A stretch of 37,891 nucleotides of DNA. Origin: an uncultured Caryophanales bacterium (GTDB lineage Bacteria; Bacillota_I; Bacilli_A; RF39; UBA660). This document shows positions 23,345 to 32,758 of the stretch, one piece after another. The stretch lies in contig CAOJDP010000006.1 in the NCBI GenBank assembly GCA_948433085.1, forward strand, positions 1-37,891. Direction: 5' to 3'. The position numbers were made by a program, and so were the translations under genes. Under the pieces are notes generated by a model. The model worked only from the letters and a program-made list of their open reading frames with translations, made no database searches and was not told the origin of the DNA. Each line of letters starts with the position of its first letter. The stretch's first letter is position 1.

Positions 23345-23728
23345 TTAGTTATATACATACTCGTTATAAACTATTTCTTCAGCTCTATTCTTAATATTAT
23401 TCATTCTAGCCACCCATTCTAATTGATGATTAGCTTTTAATTCTTCTGTAACATTTTCTTGTTTAGCTAGTTTTGTTATTATACTTTCTAAAAGAGAATT
23501 ACATTTTTCATCTATTGAGTGTAAATACTTATTTAATCTTCCGTCTAGTAGTAAGTCTGTATATAAAGGTTTATTATATTGTTTTATATGTCTTAAATGT
23601 GCTTTTCCATATCTTCCAATAGTAAAGTTTGTATCTTTTTGTATTGTTAGATTAGGAAAATAATAATCTCCTTGTTTTGTATAGGTTATTCCTGTTCTTT
23701 CATCAATATATTCATTTTTTAATTCCAT
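23345..23728 (-). CDS. tnpV: TnpV-like transposon protein
   Basis: The 127-residue protein carries the TnpV pattern: YIDERTGITYTKQGDYYFPN, then IGRYGKAHLRHIKQYNKPLY and LLLDGRLNKYLHSIDEK, ending in a helical segment (ELKANHQLEWVARMNNIKNR). TnpV accompanies tnpX in Tn4451-like elements and is annotated as transposon-encoded with unclear function. The start at 23728 follows AAAGGTGG; the in-frame ATG-less extension upstream is not needed. It lies 72 bases downstream of the recombinase gene. Confidence 0.85.
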   Translation of the reverse strand: MELKNEYIDERTGITYTKQGDYYFPNLTIQKDTNFTIGRYGKAHLRHIKQYNKPLYTDLLLDGRLNKYLHSIDEKCNSLLESIITKLAKQENVTEELKANHQLEWVARMNNIKNRAEEIVYNEYVYN

Positions 23729-23799
23729 AATTATTACCACCTTTCAATTTTGATTTTACTTTATATTATAGGCTTTTTCAAATGTGCATTAGGAAGTTG

Positions 23800-25881
23800 T
23801 CATTGTTGTTTCATTTTTTCTTTATCTCGATAGTAATATTCCTTTTTCTTTAAATTTCTGTTTTCTCTTTTACATTCCTTTGAACATAATAGTTCTTGAG
23901 CATTAACTGGCATAAATGTTTTACCACAAATTATACATTTTCTTTCTTCTGGTGCTTTTGCTTTTCTGTGTTCATTATAATATTTCATTCTTGTATTTTT
24001 TAGAGAAATTTTTTTACATTCTTCGCTACAAGACTTTTGCCTAGCATATTGGGGATAAAATGGCTTATTACATACATCACAAACTTTTTCTGGAAATAAA
24101 TGCCCATTATTTTTAGCAAGTTCTTCTTCTTTTTTCTTTTGTCGGTATGCTTTTTGATATTCCTTTTCCCTTTGTTTTTCACATTCCTCTTTTTCTTTTT
24201 TAGCTTGTTCATTTTTACTTTGAATTTCTTGCAATTCTTCATTTGTATATTCTAGTTCATATTTTCCTATAAAATTAAAATAAATATCTACTTGTTGGGT
24301 ACGATTAAGCTTTTTTCCTTTTGCTTGATAAACAATAATCTTATCTATAAGTTCTCTTACTAATTCTTGAGTTATTTCAGTTGGATTTTTATATTTTTTT
24401 ATTAGTTCAACAAATTTCTTAACATTAACTTTTTGAGGTTGTTTTTCACTTTTAATATTATCTGTTAAAGTTTTTATTTTTGTTTCAACTTCTTTTTGTT
24501 CTTCATCATACTTTTTCATCAATGAAATATATTGCCTTTCTGGAAGTAATTGATTGATATAATTTTCATACAAACTAGAAATAAGTTTGTCTAGTTCTTC
24601 AAATCTTCGTTGTAAAACTCTTAAATCTGTTTTATCTTGTATAGGCTTTTTATTTTGATTATTATTCCATTTTAATTTTAGTTCTTCAATAAAGGATTCT
24701 TCATCTTCAATTATTCGTTTAGATATAGCCCTTAAATATTCTAGTAATATTTCCTTTAAATCATTATTATTGATATAGTGTGCCGTACAAGTTCCTCTTT
24801 TTCCTCTATAATCAGTACAGGAATAGCCAAGAGTTGATATATCTTTATTGGGCTGATATTTATATATTAGTTTTTTATTACAATCCGAACAATAAAGTAA
24901 TCCTCGAAATGTTGCTTTTTCTCTAATCTCTGCATTATCTCTTGTTTGAGGTGCAAATCTTCTATTTCTTTGAGCCTTATCCCATAATTCTTGTGATATT
25001 ATAGGCTCGTGTGTATTAGGGAAAAAATATTGTTCTTCTTTAGTTGCTTTTCTTCTTTTATTAAGTTTGAAATTCGTACTAATAGTTTTTCTTAAAATTG
25101 TATGTCCTAAATATTCTTGCCTATTTAAAATAACTACCACTGCACTAGCTTTCCATTTACAATATCCCTCTGGTACTATATAGCTTATTTGTTCTGGATG
25201 ATATTTCATAGCAAACGCTGCAGGAGTTAGCACTTTTTCTTCTGTTAATATATCTGCTATTTCATACGCATTCATTCCGTTTGCTGTCATTTCAAATATA
25301 CGCACAATAACTTTTGAAGCAATCGGATCAACATATAATGTTTGTTTATCTCCTAATTTTCTATAATATCCATAAGGAATTGAGCCACTACATCTCTTTC
25401 CCTCTTGCATTCTTGAAGAAAATATAGATTTGATTTTATTACTTGTATCTTTGGAATACCACTCGTTCATTATATTTAAAAATGGAGCAAAATCATTTTG
25501 AGAAGGATTTTCGCTCTCACTATCTACATTGTTGTTAATTGCAATAAAATGAACATCTTTTTTTGGAAATAACATATCAGTATAAAAGCCTACTTGTAAA
25601 TAATTTCTACCTAAACGACTCATATCTTTTACAATAACAGTTCCTATTTTGTTATTTTCAATATCATCAAGCATTTCTTGAAATCCTGGTCTTTTAAAAT
25701 TTCTTCCAGTATATCCGTCATCTGTGTAATGCTTTATATTTACAAAGCCATTTTTTCTTGCATAATCTTCTAAAAAGTTCTTTTGATTAGAAATACTGTT
25801 TGACTCTCCTTGAAGTTCATCATCTCTTGATAATCTTTCATAAAGTGCTGTAATTCTGTTTAAATCCTTTACTTTAGCCAA
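23800..25881 (-). CDS. tnpX: TnpX-like large serine recombinase
   Basis: The 693-residue enzyme excises and integrates the element without additional cuts elsewhere. Catalytic Ser18 lies in ALYERLSRDDE; the resolvase domain continues with DGYTGRNFKRPGF and VIVKDMSRLGRNYL; the recombinase domain has IPYGYY and the zinc ribbon LLYCSDCNKKL ... YSCTDY; a coiled coil follows (~400-470). Length matches TnpX of Tn4451 (707). Unusual is a Lys/Glu-rich segment followed by two extra Cys4-like motifs at the C-terminus (VCDVCNKPF ... CSEECK and KCIICGKTF ... CSKECK). TTG 25881 follows AGGAGGTGA. Its promoter is split by integration (see 25938-25960). Confidence 0.95.
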   Translation of the reverse strand: MAKVKDLNRITALYERLSRDDELQGESNSISNQKNFLEDYARKNGFVNIKHYTDDGYTGRNFKRPGFQEMLDDIENNKIGTVIVKDMSRLGRNYLQVGFYTDMLFPKKDVHFIAINNNVDSESENPSQNDFAPFLNIMNEWYSKDTSNKIKSIFSSRMQEGKRCSGSIPYGYYRKLGDKQTLYVDPIASKVIVRIFEMTANGMNAYEIADILTEEKVLTPAAFAMKYHPEQISYIVPEGYCKWKASAVVVILNRQEYLGHTILRKTISTNFKLNKRRKATKEEQYFFPNTHEPIISQELWDKAQRNRRFAPQTRDNAEIREKATFRGLLYCSDCNKKLIYKYQPNKDISTLGYSCTDYRGKRGTCTAHYINNNDLKEILLEYLRAISKRIIEDEESFIEELKLKWNNNQNKKPIQDKTDLRVLQRRFEELDKLISSLYENYINQLLPERQYISLMKKYDEEQKEVETKIKTLTDNIKSEKQPQKVNVKKFVELIKKYKNPTEITQELVRELIDKIIVYQAKGKKLNRTQQVDIYFNFIGKYELEYTNEELQEIQSKNEQAKKEKEECEKQREKEYQKAYRQKKKEEELAKNNGHLFPEKVCDVCNKPFYPQYARQKSCSEECKKISLKNTRMKYYNEHRKAKAPEERKCIICGKTFMPVNAQELLCSKECKRENRNLKKKEYYYRDKEKMKQQ

Positions 25882-25911
25882 CTAATTCTCACCTCCTTCG
25901 TACACGGTTTT

Positions 25912-25923
25912 GGTATATATACC
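25912..25923. promoter_or_regulatory. 12-bp palindrome in the tnpX leader
   Basis: GGTATATATACC is a perfect palindrome between the -10 (25938-25943) and the ribosome-binding site of tnpX. It could be an operator; no matching second copy was found nearby. Confidence 0.35.
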
Positions 25924-25927
25924 CTCA

Positions 25928-26191
<264 letters not shown>

Positions 26192-26261
26192 TTAAAATAT
26201 TGATTTTAAATATATATAGCATAATTATTAAGTATTACTTAGCATTAAGTCATATATAATC

Positions 26262-26411
26262 TTATTTGGTATAACCTGTTCCACCATGACCAGGATCTAT
26301 ATACACTATTTTTCCAAGTAATGGCATTTCATTATCTTGCGCTGAGACAAAATAAAAACTAAAAATTCCCATCATAAAAACAAATAGTATTCCAATTTTA
26401 TATTTTAGCAT
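26262..26411 (-). pseudogene. truncated CwlD/Amidase_3-type amidase
   Basis: Forty-nine codons from ATG 26411 with AGGTGA upstream: a signal peptide (MLKYKIGILFVFMMGIFSFY, cleavage near SA-QD) then LLGKIVYIDPGHGGTGYTK and stop. The segment IDPGHGG with the first zinc histidine is the start of N-acetylmuramoyl-L-alanine amidases of the CwlD/AmiC type. The other ~170 residues are missing, so it is a remnant, probably cut by the event that brought in the parA region. Confidence 0.75.
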
Positions 26412-26483
26412 ATCATTCACCTATTTGATTATATGTAAAATTTAAATTGCTCATGAATGGTTTTAAAAGTTCATAAATAATAA

Positions 26484-27173
26484 CTATATGTTTACTATTT
26501 CTGCTTTACATAAGGATACAAAAGCAGGATTGCTATTATTAGGTCCAACTACAACTACCATTCCATATTCACTCCGCAAAATTGTTCCCTGTGCAACGGT
26601 TTGTCCGCCTGCGTTAATATCAACACTTGCAGTTCCGACTGGCAAATATGCGCGGAGTGCTGCTTCACAGTTTGCATCACAACCTATTGGCAATGGAGTA
26701 GGTGCTAGTAAATAAGTGATTGCATCATTATATGTACTACTTGTGATGGTAATTGATGCAATTCTGCATATAGAAACTGCTTCTTCTGGTACTCCTTGAT
26801 TATTAACCAATTGAAATAGTCCAGAATTCGGATTATTATCTGGTGCTGGCAATAGTGCACCTGGCCTACCACTTACATTATTTCCACTCTCCATTGCTAT
26901 TGTTAAAGTATCATTAGGATAAAGATCAATAATTTGTTGAATTACATTACGCATTTGGTCTACACAAAAACATGATGTTGAATTTGCAGTGCTTCCTGTT
27001 GGTCCTGTTGTCCCTGTTGCCCCTGTTGGACCTGTTGCTCCTGTTGGCCCCGTTGGACCATTACTAGGTCCCGTTGGTCCTGTTGGTCCTGTTGGACCAA
27101 TTATACTAATACATTGTGGTTTACAGCATGCATCATTCTCTATTTTCTTTAATGCCTTATCATATAAATTCAT
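26484..27173 (-). CDS. BclA-like collagen-repeat surface/exosporium protein
   Basis: The 229-residue protein has a short N-terminal segment ([20 protein letters not shown]), about 13 Gly-X-Y triplets mostly GPT/GAT (residues ~26-62, interrupted once by SNGPT), and a C-terminal globular domain of ~165 residues that resembles the trimer-forming C-terminal domains of BclA-type spore glycoproteins ([34 protein letters not shown]). Threonines in the triplets are typical O-glycosylation sites. There is no classical signal peptide, as in exosporium BclA. GAGGAGGAAC precedes the start. It implies a spore surface or similar layer; a phage tail fibre with collagen repeats is the less likely alternative. 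Confidence 0.85.
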   Translation of the reverse strand: MNLYDKALKKIENDACCKPQCISIIGPTGPTGPTGPSNGPTGPTGATGPTGATGTTGPTGSTANSTSCFCVDQMRNVIQQIIDLYPNDTLTIAMESGNNVSGRPGALLPAPDNNPNSGLFQLVNNQGVPEEAVSICRIASITITSSTYNDAITYLLAPTPLPIGCDANCEAALRAYLPVGTASVDINAGGQTVAQGTILRSEYGMVVVVGPNNSNPAFVSLCKAEIVNI

Positions 27174-27501
27174 ACATAGTTCCTCCTCTCAATATATCAT
27201 ATACAATTAAGAAGAAGTCATATAGTAAATAGACAACAGTTTTTAATCTTTACAAAATAACTAATTTATTAATAATCATTATTTGTACAGCAATATCTAG
27301 AAATAATATACAGATAGAAATAAAATTATTTAATCAATATTGGTATCTAGAAAAGAAAGCCTAACTAACACAAGAAATATTTTATTAACATTTAAAACAC
27401 TTGACAATGTTTTAACTAAAACAGACAGCAAACAAAAACACATGACTGAAAAGACATATTATTTATTTTTTTACATAATATGGAACTGAGGTAGATAATT
27501 T
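27174..27501. other. divergent intergenic region
   Basis: AT-rich DNA between the BclA-like gene (left) and the beta-helix gene (right). A TTGACA is at 27401-27406 but no -10 follows at a proper distance. TATCTAGAAA occurs twice (27295-27304 and 27352-27361). No ORF or RNA gene was seen. Confidence 0.5.
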
Positions 27502-28602
27502 ATGAAAAAAACAGTATATTTTATTCTTTTTCTAACAAGCTTGATTTTACCATTATCCATATCTGCAAGTGGCAATGGAATTACTCAAGTAGCAAGTGAA
27601 ATAGAATTAGAAAATTGTTTGCATAACGAAGCAATATGCAAACTTACAAATAATATCGCAATTCAATATTCAATGGGAATAACGAAAGATACTGTCCTTG
27701 ATTTAAATGGGCATACAATTAGTCCTACTGCAGAGATGAAAGTAAATGGAGGATTCATTGTTGTTGAAAAGGGATCACAACTTACAGTAAATGATTCTAC
27801 TGGAAAAGGAATCATTACAACAGGAAAAGATAATAAAAATGTTTGGGCAGCTATTCAACTTTTAAAAGAACAATCCTCAGGTAATGATGTTGCAGAACTG
27901 ATTGTAAATGGAGGAATTATTGAAGGATACTACTATGGAATTGTAGGAAATGAAAAAAAAAATAATACAAAAGTAACGATTAATGGGGGAGCTATTAAAG
28001 GGTTGAATCCAACAGATAGTGTTGGAATTTATCAACCACAAATTGGAGAAATTATTATAAATGGAGGAATTATAAAAGGGGGAAGTGGCATTGAAATTCG
28101 TTCTGGAAATTTAATCGTAAATGATGGAACGATTGAAGGAATTGCTCCTACCTTTACAAAAAGTGAAAACCAAAATAGTTATACTACCAATGGAGTCGGT
28201 ATTGCTATTGCACAACATACCACAAAAAAACCAATCAATATATCTATACGAGGTGGCAATATAAGTGGACAATACGCCCTATATGAATGGAATCCACATA
28301 ATAATAGCCAAGATGATTTAAACAAAATTAAAATTGAAATAACAAATGGAGATTTTAAAAGTACCTCAAATGGAGGATTGGCCATATATAGTCAAAATTT
28401 TAAAAAATTTATAACTGGAGGAAAGTTTAACTCAGCTGTTACAGAATATTTAGCAGACGACGCTAAAGTAGCTTCTAAAACCATGCAGGAAATTGATACT
28501 GAAGAAGACAGTAATAGTAAAGCTTGGATAATTTTCACAATTGGAGGAACTATTGCGGTAGGAATCTCTGGAGTAATATTGTGGAAAAGAAAATTTATGT
28601 AA
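27502..28602 (+). CDS. membrane-anchored beta-helix surface protein
   Basis: The 366-residue protein has a signal peptide (residues 1-22, MKKTVYFILFLTSLILPLSI), a parallel beta-helix-like body made of repeating [IV]xxGxI[IK]xG units (VNGGIIEGYYYGI, INGGAIKGLN, INGGIIKGGSGIEI, VNDGTIEGIA, IRGGNISGQYAL), and a C-terminal membrane helix with positive end (IIFTIGGTIAVGISGVILW, then KRKFM). The pattern is that of Bacillota cell-surface adhesin-like proteins. It has GAGGTAG before ATG 27502, its own terminator at 28615 and no operon partners. Ligand unknown. Confidence 0.8.
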   Translation: MKKTVYFILFLTSLILPLSISASGNGITQVASEIELENCLHNEAICKLTNNIAIQYSMGITKDTVLDLNGHTISPTAEMKVNGGFIVVEKGSQLTVNDSTGKGIITTGKDNKNVWAAIQLLKEQSSGNDVAELIVNGGIIEGYYYGIVGNEKKNNTKVTINGGAIKGLNPTDSVGIYQPQIGEIIINGGIIKGGSGIEIRSGNLIVNDGTIEGIAPTFTKSENQNSYTTNGVGIAIAQHTTKKPINISIRGGNISGQYALYEWNPHNNSQDDLNKIKIEITNGDFKSTSNGGLAIYSQNFKKFITGGKFNSAVTEYLADDAKVASKTMQEIDTEEDSNSKAWIIFTIGGTIAVGISGVILWKRKFM

Positions 28603-28614
28603 TGTAAACCTGTG

Positions 28615-28646
28615 AAAAAGATAGATTGAAAATTTATCTTTTTTTA
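28615..28646 (+). terminator. terminator of the beta-helix gene
   Basis: AAAAAGATA (28615-28623) pairs with TATCTTTTT (28635-28643) and runs into a T-tract. Confidence 0.75.
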
Positions 28647-28888
28647 TATAGTAGAATTCATTTAAAAAATCCTTTTTGAAATATTTTAAATCTATAACCT
28701 ATCATTTTTCTTATTGCGTATAGATTTCTCTTCAACTTCATTCATTTTTGAAAAAGTCTTTATTTTTCATATAACCCAACCATAAGCAAATCTATGTTGC
28801 ATCTTCTTACCAATTCATAAAATTTAATACTTACTATATATAATTAACTGTTTGTAATCAAATTGTAAATTGTACTCCTGTTGTTTGC

Positions 28889-28935
28889 AAAAAATAAAAT
28901 GTCGTTAGCTTATCTAAATAAAGCTTTTAACGACA
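28889..28935 (-). terminator. terminator of the methyltransferase gene
   Basis: TGTCGTTA (minus strand, from 28935) pairs with TAACGACA (to 28900) around an inner AAGC/GCTT-type stem; T-rich tail TTTTATTTTTT follows. Confidence 0.75.
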
Positions 28936-28984
28936 CTTAAACATTTATAAAGAAATTATTAAAAATTTCTTTTCGAAGAAACTC

Positions 28985-29860
28985 TTAATGAAAAGTTTCT
29001 TCCCATCTACCATAAATACCACAAGGAAGTATTAATGCGTTGGTTTCGATTGGAAGTCCAATTTCACCTGCTTCTACTTGCCCATTGGAAAATTTTTTTA
29101 ACATTGTAGTTTTTAAAATATTCTCCAAAACAGTAGAAGAAATACCTGTTGTATAAGAATTAATCAAGAAAAACAGAGGCTGGTCACTTAATACTTTCAT
29201 ACACAATTGAATCAGTTCAAAAATACCATGTTCAAATTTCCAAACCTCACCATTGGGACCTCTTCCATAAGAAGGTGGATCCATAATAATTACATCGTAT
29301 TTATTCCCTCTTCTTACTTCTCTTTCTACAAATTTTAAACAATCATCTACAATAAAGCGAATTTTTTTATCTTCTAAATGGGATAATTTCATATTTTCTT
29401 TTGCCCACTCTACCATTCCCTTAGAAGCATCTACATGCACAACCTCTACAGCACCCGCACTTGCACAAGCCATCGTTGCTCCTCCTGTATAAGCAAATAG
29501 ATTGAGTACTTTAATTGGGCGATTACTGTTTCTAATTTTATAAATCATATAATCCCAATTGATAGCCTGTTCTGGAAACAATCCTGTATGTTTAAAATTT
29601 GTAGGAGAAACCTTAAATGTTAGCTCCTTATAATCTACGGTCCAATATTCAGGAAGCTTTTTTCTAAACTCCCACTCCCCTCCGCCTTTAGAACTACGAT
29701 GATAAAATCCATCTAGTTGATTCCATAAGGGGTTGTCAGCAATTGGCCAAATCGCTTGAGGATCTGGTCTTCTTAATATGATACCATTCCAACTTTCTAA
29801 CTTCTCACCATTCCCAGCATCTATTATTTTGTAACAATTCCATTCATTACTTAATCGCAT
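28985..29860 (-). CDS. RlmI-like SAM-dependent methyltransferase
   Basis: The 291-residue enzyme resembles the COG1092 (RlmI/RlmK) rRNA cytosine methyltransferases but lacks the N-terminal PUA domain. Landmarks: SPTNFKHTGLFPEQAINWDY, motif I VLNLFAYTGGATMACASAGA, the acidic loop VVHVDASKGMVEWAKEN and catalytic region IIMDPPSYGRGPNGEVWKF. The start at 29860 is chosen by GGTGAAGAAT just upstream; the longer frame to 29953 has no such site. It is transcribed towards its own terminator, away from rpsI. RNA substrate is not decided by sequence. Confidence 0.85.
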   Translation of the reverse strand: MRLSNEWNCYKIIDAGNGEKLESWNGIILRRPDPQAIWPIADNPLWNQLDGFYHRSSKGGGEWEFRKKLPEYWTVDYKELTFKVSPTNFKHTGLFPEQAINWDYMIYKIRNSNRPIKVLNLFAYTGGATMACASAGAVEVVHVDASKGMVEWAKENMKLSHLEDKKIRFIVDDCLKFVEREVRRGNKYDVIIMDPPSYGRGPNGEVWKFEHGIFELIQLCMKVLSDQPLFFLINSYTTGISSTVLENILKTTMLKKFSNGQVEAGEIGLPIETNALILPCGIYGRWEETFH

Positions 29861-29932
29861 ATTCTTCACCAATTTTATTATACAGAAAATAGTAGAAGAA
29901 TGCAAAGTAAAAGTATATTTTAAACAGTTTGA

Positions 29933-29969
29933 CAAAAGAAAACCCCGAAACATTAAGTTTCTGAGGTTT
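29933..29969 (-). terminator. terminator of rplM-rpsI
   Basis: AACCTCAGAAAC pairs with GTTTCGGGGTT (29941-29968), followed by TTCTTTTG on the minus strand. Confidence 0.85.
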
Positions 29970-29985
29970 AAATTGTTTATAAAGC

Positions 29986-30396
29986 CTATCTTTTAGAGAA
30001 TTGTGGAGCACGACGAGCAGCTTTTAAGCCTGGTTTCTTACGTTCTTTACTTCTAGAATCTCTTGTAATAAAACCAGCTTTTTTAAGTATACTTCTATAA
30101 TTTCCTTCACTATCAGCATTTGGTGCATCATATTCTAACAATGCTCTTGTAATACCTAAACGAATTGCTCCCGTTTGCCCAGTAAATCCACCACCTGATA
30201 CTTTAATATCAATATCAAATGTTTCTTCATTATTTGTAATTGTAAGAGGTTGCATCAGATCCATAACATTAGTTTCGTATGGAAAGAAATTTCTAACATC
30301 TCTACCATTTACTGTGATTTTACCTTTTCCTGGAGTCATTTTTACTTGTGCAACAGATGATTTTCTTCTACCCGTTCCAATATAAACTTTTGCCAT
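29986..30396 (-). CDS. rpsI: 30S ribosomal protein S9 (uS9)
   Basis: The 136-residue protein is full length, with the conserved start [41 protein letters not shown] in the middle and the basic C-terminal tail [20 protein letters not shown] that reaches the ribosomal P site. It follows rplM by 11 bases in the standard order and ends at a strong terminator. Confidence 0.98.
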   Translation of the reverse strand: MAKVYIGTGRRKSSVAQVKMTPGKGKITVNGRDVRNFFPYETNVMDLMQPLTITNNEETFDIDIKVSGGGFTGQTGAIRLGITRALLEYDAPNADSEGNYRSILKKAGFITRDSRSKERKKPGLKAARRAPQFSKR

Positions 30397-30407
30397 TTAT
30401 AAACCTC

Positions 30408-30839
30408 CTATCTCTTATACTCAACAGGTTGTTGAGCAGTATGTGGATGTTCTGCATCCGCATATACAAATAATTTTTTATACATTTGACGTCCTAATCT
30501 TCCTTTTGGAAGCATACCTTTTACAGCTCTTTCAATCATCTCTACTGGATAATTTTCTTTCATCTCACGTGCAGTTCTTTCTCTAAGTCCACCTGTATAA
30601 CCACTATGGTTATAATAAATTTTGTCATTTAACTTGTTTCCTGTTAAATTAACTTTAGAAGCATTTACAACAATTACATAATCTCCACAATCTACATGAG
30701 GTGTAAATGTTGGTTTATGTTTTCCTCTTAAGATATGTGCAACTTTAGTTGCTACACGACCAAGATTTTGACCTTCTGCATTGATTACATACCAATTGCG
30801 TACTATGCCTTCTTTTTTTTGCATATATGTGTCTTTCAT
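30408..30839 (-). CDS. rplM: 50S ribosomal protein L13 (uL13)
   Basis: The 143-residue protein contains [40 protein letters not shown] and the family motif [19 protein letters not shown]. Length is normal. It is first in the rplM-rpsI operon and preceded by an L13-type leader hairpin (30872-30898) and a sigma-A promoter (30928-30956). Confidence 0.98.
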   Translation of the reverse strand: MKDTYMQKKEGIVRNWYVINAEGQNLGRVATKVAHILRGKHKPTFTPHVDCGDYVIVVNASKVNLTGNKLNDKIYYNHSGYTGGLRERTAREMKENYPVEMIERAVKGMLPKGRLGRQMYKKLFVYADAEHPHTAQQPVEYKR

Positions 30840-30921
30840 AAATATTTCCCTTTCCTAATATATTATATTTTGAAATAAGTGTTCCCAATACTTATTTCTT
30901 TGGGATATATAAAATGTACCA
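30840..30921 (-). ncRNA. L13-type mRNA leader with stem-loop
   Basis: The leader of about 80 bases contains GAAATAAGT (30890-30898 on the minus strand) pairing with ACTTATTTC (30872-30880) around a short loop, at the place of the Rfam L13 leader of Bacillota. Autoregulation by L13 is the known role of that family; identity here is by position and shape. Confidence 0.6.
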
Positions 30922-30927
30922 ATTAAG

Positions 30928-30956
30928 ATTGTACTAAAAAATATATGAAAAGTCAA
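30928..30956 (-). promoter_or_regulatory. sigma-A promoter of rplM-rpsI
   Basis: TTGACT (30951-30956) and TACAAT (30928-30933) with a 17-base spacer on the minus strand. Confidence 0.85.
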
Positions 30957-30989
30957 TCAAAATATGACTCTTTTCAGGACAAAATTTGA

Positions 30990-31610
30990 AAAAGAAAGAA
31001 AAAAGTATAGTTAGTAATAAATTGAAAGAAAAAATAGTTATAAATTAATAATAAAATTATTGAATTAAGAAGGCTAAAAAACTAATAGAGAATAGTTTTG
31101 AAAACCTAGGGAAAGCAAAATTTTTCTAAACAATTCATTCAAATAGTTAATGCAACAAATATAGCGAAGTAGCTGAATAAATTTATTACCACATCAACCG
31201 AGATGTCATTGATAAAGAGGAAAAAATTGGATTATTTTGTTTGGCTAATTTTGAAGATTCAGTTAAAGAAATTTTGAAAATCAATTATAGACATTGGAAG
31301 ATAAAGAAAAGTATTCGAATTATAAAAACAGATTTTAAATCTATACCCCTATTCCATATTAGAGATAAGACGATGAACGCTATTTGTAATATATTTTCTT
31401 GTTTTCATCATATACAGATACTAAAAATATATACTGTATCCAAGATAATTGATATTCTAAAAACTATGAAATTAAAAAACAAGATTTCCATCTTCCAAAT
31501 TATATTATAAAAGATTTAACGATGATTTAAATAACAAATTTGGATTTAAAACAAATTATGAAGTTATTTATCAAAATAATTTCAAAAAAGTCTTTGTATA
31601 AAATATTAAA
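30990..31610 (+). pseudogene. IS1634-type transposase remnant
   Basis: Broken frames together spell the 3' half of an IS1634-family (IS4-like) DDE transposase: KQNFSKQFIQIVNATN near 31110, SEVAE-stop-IYYHINRDVIDKEEK at ~31165-31225, NFEDSVKEILKINYRHWKIK (31244-31303), then IRIIKTDFKSIP, a degenerate stretch, YTVSKIIDILKTMKL and NNKFGFKTNYEVIYQNNF near 31530. Stops and frameshifts occur several times and the IRs are not recognisable, so it is an old decayed copy. The 89-codon frame at 31241-31510 is part of it and not a separate gene. Confidence 0.75.
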
Positions 31611-31635
31611 GAATATACGCATTTTTTGAACAATT

Positions 31636-31680
31636 AAAAACTACATGATCGCTTTATTTTTAAAGGATCATGCAGTTTTT
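31636..31680 (+). terminator. hairpin at the end of the IS remnant
   Basis: AAAAACTACATGATC (31636-31650) pairs with GATCATGCAGTTTTT (31666-31680), one mismatch. Probably the terminator of the decayed transposase gene. Confidence 0.65.
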
Positions 31681-31719
31681 ACTTTCTAAAAAGTGTATAA
31701 GTTCGTTAAATATGGACCA

Positions 31720-31761
31720 TAAAAAAAGGATTGTCTCCTGCAAATTACAGACTACAATCCT
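31720..31761 (-). terminator. terminator of rpsD
   Basis: AGGATTGT pairs with ACAATCCT (31727-31761) with an internal mismatch and a seven-T tail on the minus strand. Confidence 0.8.
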
Positions 31762-31772
31762 CTTTATAAATT

Positions 31773-32375
31773 TTATCTGTTATAGAATTCAACAATTAAT
31801 GATTCATTAATGTCTGCATTTAGTTCGCTTCTTTCAGGATATCTTACATAAGTTCCTGTCATTTTGCTTTCATCATAAGTAATAAATTCTACACGATTAT
31901 GAATCACCTCTAAAGATTGCTTAATTACAGGATGTTGCTTCGCTTGTTCTTTTACACCAATCGCATCTCCTGGTTTGCATCGATAAGATGGAATATTTAC
32001 TTTTTTTCCATTTACAGTAATGTGTCCATGACTTACCAATTGTCTAGCACCTTTTCTAGTAGTAGCAAACCCTATACGATAAACTAAGTTATCCAGTCTG
32101 CTCTCTAATAATTTTAAGAAATCTTCACCATGAACACCTTTTAATTTTCCAGCTTCTTCAAATGTTTTTCTAAACTGTCTTTCATTGATTCCATACATGA
32201 ATCTGACTTTTTGTTTTTCTTGTAATTGTGTTCCATAATCTGATAATTTTTTTGCTCTCGCATTACCATGCATTCCTGGTGCATATGGACGACGAGCTAA
32301 TTCTTTACCGTTTTCTAATACAGAAAATCCTAAACGACGTGATTTCCTATAAGTAGACCCAGTATATCTTGACAT
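31773..32375 (-). CDS. rpsD: 30S ribosomal protein S4 (uS4)
   Basis: The 200-residue protein is complete: [20 protein letters not shown] at the start, the S4 RNA-binding domain [20 protein letters not shown] and [20 protein letters not shown], and [20 protein letters not shown] at the end. The N-terminal zinc-binding cysteines are absent (the zinc-free S4 form found in many Bacilli). It stands alone, as rpsD often does in Bacillota, with a long leader and its own promoter and terminator. Confidence 0.98.
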   Translation of the reverse strand: MSRYTGSTYRKSRRLGFSVLENGKELARRPYAPGMHGNARAKKLSDYGTQLQEKQKVRFMYGINERQFRKTFEEAGKLKGVHGEDFLKLLESRLDNLVYRIGFATTRKGARQLVSHGHITVNGKKVNIPSYRCKPGDAIGVKEQAKQHPVIKQSLEVIHNRVEFITYDESKMTGTYVRYPERSELNADINESLIVEFYNR

Positions 32376-32534
32376 ACTTTATTCCTCCTTCTGCGTCAAC
32401 ACAAGAGACTATTTACAAATAAATAGGGTGTTTATTTGAATATTTTCGCTCTGCAGCTAGAGTTACATAATAATCCCAAATTGGTAATAAACACGTTATC
32501 TAATTCAAATAGAGCTGCTTAAGTTAAATACGCA
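32376..32534 (-). ncRNA. long rpsD leader, probable S4 autoregulatory element
   Basis: About 160 bases separate the promoter from rpsD. GTGTTTATT and AATAAACAC (around 32480-32490 and 32430-32438) can pair, enclosing a CTCTAGCTGCAGAG palindrome, so the leader is structured. Position and length match the S4-binding leaders of Bacillota rpsD; an exact covariance match was not tested. Confidence 0.5.
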
Positions 32535-32540
32535 TTTACA

Positions 32541-32569
32541 ATTATATTATGTTTTCCTTTATAAGTCAA
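32541..32569 (-). promoter_or_regulatory. sigma-A promoter of rpsD
   Basis: TTGACT (32564-32569) and a perfect TATAAT (32541-32546), spacer 17, minus strand. The rest of 32570-32758 shows no gene. Confidence 0.88.
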
Positions 32570-32758
32570 TACCAAAATAGCTTAAATATGATTCCTTGTA
32601 TTTGAAATTATGAATACATAATTTCAAAATAGATCTTTTCCATAAGCCATATCGTTCTCTTATACAGATTTCATGAAAATTTAATAATATAAGCAGTCAT
32701 TTTAAAGGGTCTATTTCTAACCCTCTATATTTGTTCTAAATTTTAATATATTCATACG

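Larger units (their letters stand above)
28603..28984. other. intergenic region between convergent genes
   Basis: It holds the terminators of both neighbours (28615-28646 and 28889-28935) and a minor inverted repeat AAGAAATT/AATTTCTT near 28956-28977. The centre (28650-28885) shows no ORF or recognisable element. Confidence 0.5.

Noticed and set aside
26989-27210. Plus-strand ORF rich in VGPVAPVGP
   Set aside because: It is the antisense reading of the GPT collagen triplets of the BclA-like gene.
31241-31510. 89-codon plus-strand ORF as an independent gene
   Set aside because: Its sequence is the middle of a decayed IS1634-type transposase and continues in other frames on both sides.
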